Source: Candidatus Ruminimicrobiellum caprinum
GTDB lineage: Bacteria > Elusimicrobiota > Endomicrobiia > Endomicrobiales > Endomicrobiaceae
NCBI GenBank assembly: GCA_017413305.1
Contig: JAFPUA010000199.1
Location: 1 to 7,987, forward strand
Length of the DNA stretch: 7,987 bases
Direction: 5' to 3'
Below, piece by piece: positions 1 through 4,132 of this stretch (positions within the stretch are counted from its first letter, which is position 1; the number at the start of each line of letters is the position of its first letter). The position numbers were made by a program, and so were the translations under genes. The notes beneath the pieces are model-generated. The model was not told where the DNA came from, did no database searches, and was given only the letters and a program-made list of their open reading frames with translations.

Positions 1-967
1 CAAACCAGCCTACTACGGGTTCCGAACATGTAAACGTAAGCCAGAAAATTAAAAACATTACACAAAGGAATATCGGCACAGACCAAAATTTATTTAAAAC
101 TATTTTGTCTATTGCTTCGGAAACATCTTTCTTTGCAGCTTTTGCTTCCGAAAGAATATCATCGACAACGGAATTTATCCAAGTATAAATTTTGTCTGCA
201 AAAACAGCTTCGAGACTTTCGTTAAATAAAGCCAAAATTTTAGCGTTGCTTTTTTCGGCTTGGTCTTTTATTTTAAAATATTCTACGGAAGGTTTTATTT
301 TTTCCATAGCATAAGAATCTTTTTTTATCAATTCCAACGCTAACCAGTTTACCGGATATTTTTTTACAAGAGAAATATCTTCCGTTATCAATTTAGAAAT
401 CAAATCTTTTTCCGCATTAATTTCTTTACCATAATCTATTGAAACGGACTTAACTTCTTTCTTCTTATTCAAAACATCTACTACTATATTTAACAAATCT
501 TCAGTACCTTTATTTTTACTTGCAACTATGGGTACTGCCAAAACATTATATTTTTCTTCAAGTTTTTTATAGTCTATCTTTTTACCTTTATTATCCAAAA
601 TATCGGTCATATTCATAGCTATAACAACAGGAATTTTTAGTTCTGAAAGCTGTGCATATAAATAAAGGTTTCTTTCAAGATTAGAAGAATCTACTACATC
701 TATAACAAGTTCCGGTTTTTCTTCAATAAGAACATTTCTTGCAACTACTTCATCTTCGGAACTTGCCGTTAATCCGTAAATTCCCGGCAAATCTATAATG
801 TTTATTTCGTATCCGGATCTTGTGATAAACGCCTCTTTCTTTTCTACCGTTACACCGGGATAGTTACCTACATGCTGTCTTAAACCGGTTATATTGTTAA
901 ACAAACTTGATTTTCCGCAGTTTGGGTTACCTGCTAAACATATTTTTACTTTTTTTAAATCACTCAC
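1..967 (-). CDS. feoB: Ferrous iron transport protein B, N-terminal part (C-terminus beyond the left edge)
   Basis: FeoB is the inner-membrane Fe(II) importer with a cytoplasmic G-protein domain. The 322 codons visible cover the G domain, the helical linker domain and the first membrane segment. G1 is GNPNCGKS (residues 13-20), the G2 threonine is about T40 in GVTVEKK, G3 is DLPG (59-62) followed by the typical Tyr-Gly-Leu-Thr stretch, and G4 is NMTD (119-122). The first hydrophobic segment is about 296-313, after the usual amphipathic lead-in. Family members are commonly over 600 residues, so roughly half is missing only because the window ends; no break is seen. I chose the GTG start at 965-967 because AAAAGGAG lies 9 bases before it and no in-frame ATG fits the G1 position. 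It lies 163 bases downstream of feoA on the same strand, with a palindromic repeat between them, and is probably co-transcribed from the feoA promoter. Confidence 0.96.
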   Translation of the reverse strand, partial: MSDLKKVKICLAGNPNCGKSSLFNNITGLRQHVGNYPGVTVEKKEAFITRSGYEINIIDLPGIYGLTASSEDEVVARNVLIEEKPELVIDVVDSSNLERNLYLYAQLSELKIPVVIAMNMTDILDNKGKKIDYKKLEEKYNVLAVPIVASKNKGTEDLLNIVVDVLNKKKEVKSVSIDYGKEINAEKDLISKLITEDISLVKKYPVNWLALELIKKDSYAMEKIKPSVEYFKIKDQAEKSNAKILALFNESLEAVFADKIYTWINSVVDDILSEAKAAKKDVSEAIDKIVLNKFWSVPIFLCVMFLIFWLTFTCSEPVVGWF

Positions 968-1064
968 TTTATTCTACTCCTTTTATTAAAAAATATTTCA
1001 TATTTTTAGCTGATAAGTTGAGCCTGAAACTTCATTCCATCAACTGATAAGCTTATAAGTTTTC

Positions 1065-1127
1065 GGTATTTTTATACTATAGATTCCCGACCAACTGCTC
1101 TTCGGGAATGACACCGCTATGCGGTGT
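1065..1127. repeat. Double-hairpin intergenic repeat, copy 1 (between feoA and feoB)
   Basis: The element begins with GGTATTTTTATAC (1065-1077). Then comes hairpin 1 with arms ATTCCCGA (1083-1090) and TCGGGAAT (1102-1109), and hairpin 2 with arms ACACCGC (1111-1117) and GCGGTGT (1121-1127) around the loop TAT. A second copy with the same order lies at 3458-3516. No T-tract follows on either strand, so it does not look like an ordinary terminator. It resembles the widespread class of short REP-like palindromes containing ATTCCCG/CGGGAAT arms, but I cannot name the family. In the feo transcript it could stabilise the feoA end or modulate read-through to feoB. Confidence 0.8.
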
Positions 1128-1130
1128 ACA

Positions 1131-1367
1131 TTACAAATTGTCGTCAACGACAATTTGTTTTGCTTCATCTTTCCTGAGGCTTAAGTTATAACCTCTTATA
1201 GATACTTCTATAGGGTCGCCGAGAACAGATTTTTTTGTAACCGTTACTTCAACACCTTTCAACACACCCATAGAAAGCAATTTTTTTGTTAAAACAGGAT
1301 CAGTTGTCGTTATTTTTTTTACTTTAGCTTTTTGATCCAGTTTTAAATCGCTTAAAACCATCTCCAT
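1131..1367 (-). CDS. feoA: Ferrous iron transport protein A
   Basis: FeoA is a small cytoplasmic SH3-like protein that works with FeoB in Fe(II) uptake, probably by contacting its cytoplasmic part. The 78 residues match the normal length of a free FeoA. The pattern is typical: an N-terminal strand (LSDLKLDQKAKVKKI), the central KKLLSMGVLKGVEVTV motif (about 29-44), a basic strand, then DPIEVSIRGYNLSLRKDEA (about 51-69), the usual FeoA ending. The start at 1367 is supported by AAGGAGA (1375-1381) seven bases upstream; the next Met is codon 3 and would be too far away. It is the first gene after a good promoter (1509-1537), followed by feoB. The last codons form a perfect 12-bp inverted repeat (1133-1158). 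Confidence 0.95.
   Translation of the reverse strand: MEMVLSDLKLDQKAKVKKITTTDPVLTKKLLSMGVLKGVEVTVTKKSVLGDPIEVSIRGYNLSLRKDEAKQIVVDDNL
1133..1158 (-). other. Perfect 12-bp hairpin covering the last codons and stop of feoA
   Basis: ACAAATTGTCGT (1133-1144) and ACGACAATTTGT (1147-1158) are exact inverted repeats with only two bases between them. They span the end of feoA including part of the stop codon, and are directly followed, in transcript direction, by the two hairpins of the repeat at 1065-1127. No T-tract follows, so a terminator role is not supported; 3'-end protection or feoA/feoB coupling is inference. Confidence 0.75.
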
Positions 1368-1414
1368 TTTTTAATCTCCTTAATATTTATATTTTTATTT
1401 TTTCTCAATTTGTC

Positions 1415-1435
1415 ATACCGCACTTGATGCAGTAT
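1415..1435 (-). repeat. Degenerate palindrome in the feoA leader
   Basis: Arms ATACCGCA (1415-1422) and TGCAGTAT (1428-1435) flank a CTTGA loop. As DNA one pair is mismatched, but in the minus-strand transcript it becomes a U-G wobble, giving an eight-pair stem. It is preceded by GTC and followed by ATCT and a GTATTTTTATA run (1441-1451), so it may be a decayed relative of the double-hairpin repeats at 1065-1127 and 3458-3516. It lies in the predicted feoA 5' leader, about 45 bases before the feoA start. Confidence 0.45.
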
Positions 1436-1508
1436 CTCGTCGTATTTTTATATTTTAGTCTACTTTAAAATCTTTAGCTTATTTTAATTTTTTTAGTTTA
1501 GACAAATA

Positions 1509-1537
1509 ATTTTAGTTTTTTCTAACTTGTTTGTCAA
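1509..1537 (-). promoter_or_regulatory. feoAB promoter with overlapping probable DtxR operator
   Basis: On the minus strand a perfect -35 TTGACA (1537-1532), a 17-base spacer and -10 TAAAAT (1514-1509) face feoA, predicting transcription from about 1502 and a leader of about 135 bases. The palindrome TTAG-N6-CTAA (1512-1525) lies in the spacer and overlaps the -10 box. A like-spaced palindrome sits on the dtxR promoter (3562-3577). DtxR-family repressors bind TTAG/CTAA-type palindromes over promoters when loaded with metal, so this is a plausible iron-responsive operator. The promoter is well supported; the operator assignment is inference. Confidence 0.72.
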
Positions 1538-1538
1538 G

Positions 1539-1559
1539 AAAAAAAATGCCTTAACGGCA
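1539..1559 (-). terminator. Probable weak intrinsic terminator downstream of the permease gene
   Basis: On the minus strand TGCC (1559-1556), loop GTTAA and GGCA (1550-1547) are followed by eight T (1546-1539). The stem is only four pairs, so efficiency may be low. It lies 118 bases after the permease stop, and its T-run ends one base before the -35 box of the feoA promoter, so it would separate the dtxR-permease unit from feoAB. Confidence 0.5.
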
Positions 1560-1672
1560 ATTTATAATTTGCAATGTATAATTTACAATTAATGTAAAAT
1601 TTTCTTTTTAACTACCAAAATGCTTTGCATTTTTACTGACAATTATAAATTCTAAATTGTAAATTATAAATT
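1559..1672. repeat. Inverted pair of heptamer repeat arrays (AATTTAN type)
   Basis: The left array has five 7-base units (AATTTAT, AATTTGC, AATGTAT, AATTTAC, AATTAAT) at 1559-1593. The right array has four units in opposite orientation (ATAAATT, CTAAATT, GTAAATT, ATAAATT) at 1645-1672, after a partial unit. Between them is a palindrome with a three-base loop, AAAATGC-TTT-GCATTTT (1617-1633). The whole segment can fold back on itself. The units differ from the AGCTTAN heptamers at 3421-3455 and 3927-4057 mainly by G-to-A and C-to-T changes. Confidence 0.7.
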
Positions 1673-1676
1673 GAAT

Positions 1677-1877
1677 TTAAATCCTTCCTTTAAATTCAAA
1701 GCCAATGGCTTCTACTGCCTGTTTTACTTCTTCATCGGTAGGTGTGCCGTCCACATAAGCTATTCCTTCGCTTAAGTTTACATTTACACTTTTTACCGAA
1801 GCTAAATTACTTATAACTCTTGTTACATTAGCTTTACAATGGTTACAGCTCATACCGTTAATTTTAAATTTTATCAT
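1677..1877 (-). CDS. Possible separate HMA-domain metal chaperone from an internal start within the permease gene
   Basis: Codon 353 of the permease frame is an ATG (1877-1875) preceded, eight bases away, by AAAGGAG (1892-1886). The string AAAGGAGAAAGTTCTATG differs at one base from the ribosome binding site and start of the small zinc-ribbon gene at 3688, which argues that it is functional and not chance. The product would be 66 residues, exactly a stand-alone HMA/CopZ-like fold starting MIKFKINGMSCNHC, with a two-Cys metal site. It is in frame with the permease with no stop between, so it could be made as well as, not instead of, the fusion. The alternative is that the site is a relic of two separate genes that became fused. 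Seen: site and domain boundary; inferred: expression. Confidence 0.5.
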   Translation of the reverse strand: MIKFKINGMSCNHCKANVTRVISNLASVKSVNVNLSEGIAYVDGTPTDEEVKQAVEAIGFEFKGRI

Positions 1878-2933
1878 AGAACTTTCTCCTTTACATGTTG
1901 AACAAGAACATTCGTCTTTATCCGATAACATAGAATTTGCTAAAAGTAAAAACAATATAAACGAACAAACAACTTTAACATAATAAAACCAACCGCCGTG
2001 ATGATGGTGTGTTGCCATAGCACTGAAATTTGAAACATCAAACCAACTTGCAGGTAAAAAATTGTCTATAAACAGTCCGAACCCGATTGCGCCTATAACA
2101 AGCGTTATCAAATAAATAATAAAAATTTTTTTACCTAATACTTTACCTATTACCATCATTGAAGCAATATTTGCAGCAGGTCCTGCCATAAGCAGAACTA
2201 AAGCCGTGCCGGGGCTCATACCTTTCATCATTAAAGCTACTGCTATAGGAATAGAACCTGTAGCACAAACATACATCGGAATAGCTACTATTAATATAAG
2301 TATCATTGTAAGAATCGTGTTGCCTTTGAATATTGTAAAGAAGTTATCCGGAACAAAATAAGCAATCAAACCTGCCACAAAAAGTCCGAAAAGAAGCATT
2401 TTGCCGATATCTTCCATCATTTCAACATATCCATACTGAAAAACTCTTTTGATTTTCTGTCCGAAAGAAATATTTGTTTCTTCTTTTTTATTTTGTTGCG
2501 AAGGAATAACAACAGACTCATTTTTAGTAAAGCCGTTGGTTACAAGACCTGCAAATATTGAAGTAAAGAAAGCTGCTACGGGACGAACTATCGCAAAAGG
2601 AAGCCCCAGCAAAGAATAAGTCGCTATTATGGAATCTATTCCGGTTTGAGGTGTGGCGATTAAAAAGGATATTGTTGCACCTTTGGATGCACCCTCTTTA
2701 TACAGTGCCATAGCTGTAGGTATTACACCGCAGGAACACAGCGGCAACGGTATGCCGAAAAGTGTTGCATACATTACCGAAAGCCAACTGTTTTTAGATA
2801 AATATTTTGAAAATAAATGTTGCGGGACAAGGACATGCAGAATGCCTGCAAATAAAAAACCCAACAACAAATAAAAAGACATCTCGTTGAAGATGGTAAA
2901 AATTACTGAAAATATATCTTTTAAAACTGACAT
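1677..2933 (-). CDS. Metal efflux-type permease (ArsP/DUF318 family, SO_0444-like) with C-terminal HMA domain
   Basis: This is a polytopic membrane protein of 418 residues. The N-terminal half holds GIPLPLCSCGVIP (about 60-72; Cys66 and Cys68), followed by MALYKEGASKGATISFLIATPQTG. The second half repeats this pattern (about 218-258: PMYVCATGSIPIAVALMMKGMSPGTA, Cys223), the internal duplication typical of this permease family. A HHHH cluster (309-312) precedes the last membrane segment (about 316-335). A linker with Cys342, 344 and 347 leads into an HMA domain (353-418) with GMSCNHC (Cys363, Cys366). The family is linked to export of metals or metalloids; the true substrate (Cu, Zn, Fe or arsenical) cannot be read from sequence. 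TAAGGAG lies six bases before the ATG, and dtxR ends 30 bases upstream, so both form one operon. An internal start at codon 353 may also yield a free HMA protein. Confidence 0.87.
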   Translation of the reverse strand: MSVLKDIFSVIFTIFNEMSFYLLLGFLFAGILHVLVPQHLFSKYLSKNSWLSVMYATLFGIPLPLCSCGVIPTAMALYKEGASKGATISFLIATPQTGIDSIIATYSLLGLPFAIVRPVAAFFTSIFAGLVTNGFTKNESVVIPSQQNKKEETNISFGQKIKRVFQYGYVEMMEDIGKMLLFGLFVAGLIAYFVPDNFFTIFKGNTILTMILILIVAIPMYVCATGSIPIAVALMMKGMSPGTALVLLMAGPAANIASMMVIGKVLGKKIFIIYLITLVIGAIGFGLFIDNFLPASWFDVSNFSAMATHHHHGGWFYYVKVVCSFILFLLLANSMLSDKDECSCSTCKGESSMIKFKINGMSCNHCKANVTRVISNLASVKSVNVNLSEGIAYVDGTPTDEEVKQAVEAIGFEFKGRI

Positions 2934-2963
2934 TGTCTACTCCTTAATTGCTAACTGTCGTTT

Positions 2964-3374
2964 TTACTTTTTCCTCTTGTTCCCTTCTCTTCCAATCTTA
3001 CCTATAAAAAATATAAGTTTTGCCAAAGTCTCATCACTTATGGTATGTTCCATTCTGCAAGCATCTTTTAAAGCTATCTCTTGATCAACACCCAAAATCT
3101 CTGTAAAAAACTTAACTAAAACATCTTCTTTGTGCTGTATATCATCTGCAATTTTTTGCCCTTCTTCGGTTAAATCTACATAGCCATATTTTTCGTGTAT
3201 AACAAGGCCTTTATCTGCTAAAACATTAAGTGCAATATTAACACTGGAATTTTTCACATCCAGCTCTTTACTAATATCTTTAACTCTTGCAATTTTATTT
3301 TCTCTTTTAAGCATTGCAATTGTTTCAAGATAATTTTCTAACGATTCGGTTAATCTTTTGTTTAAGTTGTCCAT
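2964..3374 (-). CDS. DtxR/MntR-family metal-dependent transcriptional regulator
   Basis: This is a cytoplasmic metal-sensing repressor of 136 residues, MntR-like in length and lacking the C-terminal SH3-like domain of long DtxR/IdeR proteins. Residues 8-75 form the winged helix (recognition region about 40-56, KNSSVNIALNVLADKG; wing EKYGYVDLTEEG). Residues 76-125 are the dimerisation and metal domain. By motif alignment with B. subtilis MntR, ligands are N14 (MntR D8), E17 (E11), H81 (H77), C106 (E99), E109 (E102) and H110 (H103). The Cys at 106 is the iron-type DtxR choice (Cys102), so iron sensing is favoured. AGGT lies six bases before the ATG. It heads an operon with the permease and sits close to feoAB; palindromes over its own and the feoA promoters suggest it controls both. 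The C-terminus is Lys-rich. Confidence 0.9.
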   Translation of the reverse strand: MDNLNKRLTESLENYLETIAMLKRENKIARVKDISKELDVKNSSVNIALNVLADKGLVIHEKYGYVDLTEEGQKIADDIQHKEDVLVKFFTEILGVDQEIALKDACRMEHTISDETLAKLIFFIGKIGREGNKRKK

Positions 3375-3393
3375 ACTTTTACCTGCCTGTGAT

Positions 3394-3416
3394 TAAAAAA
3401 CGCAAAGCGTTTTTTA
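3394..3416. repeat. Perfect hairpin with AAA loop just upstream of dtxR
   Basis: TAAAAAACGC (3394-3403) and GCGTTTTTTA (3407-3416) are exact inverted repeats around AAA, 20 bases before the dtxR start. On the minus strand it reads as a short GC stem followed by TTTTTT, so it might act as an attenuator in the dtxR leader. It directly abuts the heptamer array at 3421-3455 and resembles other three-base-loop palindromes at 1617-1633 and 3966-3978, so it may simply be part of the repeat system. Confidence 0.6.
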
Positions 3417-3420
3417 GTTT

Positions 3421-3455
3421 ATAGCTTAAAGCTTACAGCTTACAGCTTATAGTTT
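3421..3455. repeat. Five-unit heptamer tandem repeat (AGCTT type)
   Basis: Five contiguous 7-base units: ATAGCTT, AAAGCTT, ACAGCTT, ACAGCTT, ATAGTTT. Read in reverse complement, the array at 4023-4057 matches it except that one ACAGCTT unit is missing there, which is what slippage or unit gain and loss would produce. It joins directly to the double-hairpin repeat starting at 3458. Confidence 0.8.
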
Positions 3456-3457
3456 AA

Positions 3458-3516
3458 GGTATTTTTATACCATAGATCCCCGACAAAAACATTCGGGGAT
3501 GACACCGCTACGCGGT
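3458..3516. repeat. Double-hairpin intergenic repeat, copy 2 (dtxR leader)
   Basis: It has the same order as the copy at 1065-1127: GGTATTTTTATAC (3458-3470), hairpin 1 with arms ATCCCCGA (3476-3483) and TCGGGGAT (3493-3500), and hairpin 2 with arms ACCGC (3504-3508) and GCGGT (3512-3516). The changed base in the left arm (T to C) is matched by A to G in the right arm, so pairing is kept. A competing inverted repeat, CGACAAAAAC (3481-3490) with GTTTTTGTCG (3515-3524), could replace both hairpins. The element lies inside the predicted leader of the dtxR mRNA. Confidence 0.8.
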
Positions 3517-3561
3517 TTTTGTCGTTTTGTCGTTAAGCTTATAACCTAATAATCTAAAAAA

Positions 3562-3598
3562 GTTATATTAATCTAACATTTTTTGAATATTTTGTCAA
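3562..3598 (-). promoter_or_regulatory. dtxR-permease promoter with palindromic probable autoregulatory operator
   Basis: On the minus strand -35 TTGACA (3598-3593), a 17-base spacer and an extended -10 TGT-TAGATT (-10 at 3575-3570) face dtxR. The near-perfect 16-base palindrome GTTATATT-AATCTAAC (3562-3577; seven of eight pairs) covers the -10. Its core TTAT-N6-CTAA has the same spacing as TTAG-N6-CTAA on the feoA promoter, which suits autoregulation by the DtxR protein. The predicted leader is about 190 bases long and contains the repeats at 3394-3516. Confidence 0.65.
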
Positions 3599-3621
3599 AT
3601 AAAAAAACACCTTTTTTCTAC

Positions 3622-3650
3622 TTTACAAATGAAATAAAATTAAGTAGATT
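3622..3650 (+). promoter_or_regulatory. Promoter of the zinc-ribbon gene
   Basis: TTTACA (3622-3627), a 17-base spacer and TAGATT (3645-3650) lie about 38 bases before the start codon. The -10 hexamer is the same as that of the divergent dtxR promoter, whose -35 ends 24 bases to the left. Confidence 0.5.
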
Positions 3651-3687
3651 ATGTACATAGACAATCAAAACAAAAGGAGAAAGTACT

Positions 3688-3834
3688 ATGCCACAAGCAA
3701 GATGCATGAAATGCAAAAAGCAAGTAGAAGTAAAAAATCCTGAAGAAACCATTATGAAAAATGGTATGAAAGCAGTAAAAGGCGTTTGCCCTGACTGCGG
3801 AACAAAAGTTTTCAAAATTCTCGGCAAGAAATAA
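3688..3834 (+). CDS. Small zinc-ribbon protein, DUF5679-like
   Basis: A 48-residue protein with two CxxC pairs (Cys6/Cys9 and Cys34/Cys37), the layout of a single zinc ribbon. The pattern CMKCKKQVEVKNPEE, then a KNGMKAVKG stretch and CPDCGTKVFKI, closely matches my memory of DUF5679 proteins, which are of this size and of unknown function. No signal peptide or membrane segment is seen, so it should be cytoplasmic; nucleic-acid or protein binding is possible but unproven. The start is firm: AAAGGAGA (3673-3680) lies seven bases before the ATG. It is monocistronic, with its own promoter (3622-3650) and a strong terminator (3854-3909), and is divergent from dtxR. On the opposite strand longer open frames exist but are shadows. 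Confidence 0.88.
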   Translation: MPQARCMKCKKQVEVKNPEETIMKNGMKAVKGVCPDCGTKVFKILGKK

Positions 3835-3853
3835 GCCCTGAAACAACTTTTAA

Positions 3854-3909
3854 GGAGTTAATTATATTCGGCGATAATATCAACAATATAATTAACTCCC
3901 AATTTTTTT
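3854..3909 (+). terminator. Strong intrinsic terminator of the zinc-ribbon gene
   Basis: GGAGTTAATTATATT (3854-3868) and AATATAATTAACTCC (3885-3899) form a perfect 15-pair stem with a 16-base loop, followed by C, AA and seven T (3903-3909). It starts 20 bases after the stop codon. The loop holds its own small palindrome, GATAATATC. Confidence 0.9.
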
Positions 3910-3926
3910 ACAACAGCCGAAAATAA

Positions 3927-4057
3927 TAAGCTTACAGCTGAAAGCTTAAAGTTTGTTGTAAAAGTTCACAAAGTGAATTTTTGATTATAATAAGAAATTT
4001 TTGTGAAACAAAATTTTACCAAAAACTATAAGCTGTAAGCTTTAAGCTATAAGCTAA
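3927..4057. repeat. Fold-back element with inverted heptamer arrays upstream of tex
   Basis: The left array has four units (TAAGCTT, ACAGCTG, AAAGCTT, AAAGTTT; 3927-3954). The right array has five in opposite orientation (AAACTAT, AAGCTGT, AAGCTTT, AAGCTAT, AAGCTAA; 4023-4057). Similarity continues inward of the arrays (GTTTGTTGTAAAAG on the left against GTTTTTGGTAAAAT in reverse complement on the right). The centre has a small palindrome TTCAC-AAA-GTGAA (3966-3978). The roughly 130-base segment can fold back on itself. It fills most of the gap between the zinc-ribbon terminator and tex; I find no convincing tex promoter in it. Confidence 0.72.
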
Positions 4058-4132
4058 GAAAGGAAACTTTTCATCAAATATAACAAAAATCAAAATAAGT
4101 TTGTTAAATCATAAAATGAAGGTAATGTATTC

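Noticed and set aside
1111..1127. ACACCGC/GCGGTGT hairpin as the feoA terminator
   Set aside because: No T-tract follows on the minus strand, feoB follows in the same direction, and the hairpin belongs to a repeat also present at 3458-3516.
1368..1508. Riboswitch in the feoA leader
   Set aside because: Only one short imperfect stem is visible and no known riboswitch core is recognised; a DtxR operator explains regulation better.
2653..3084. Plus-strand open frames opposite the permease and dtxR
   Set aside because: They are antisense shadows without ribosome binding sites or recognisable protein features; the minus-strand genes there are certain.
3618..3846. Minus-strand open frames opposite the zinc-ribbon gene
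   Set aside because: Low-complexity aromatic-rich translations with no start signal; the plus-strand gene has a ribosome binding site, promoter, terminator and a known motif.
3421..4057. Heptamer arrays as a CRISPR array
   Set aside because: Units are 7 bases with no spacers, in both orientations, and no cas genes are present.
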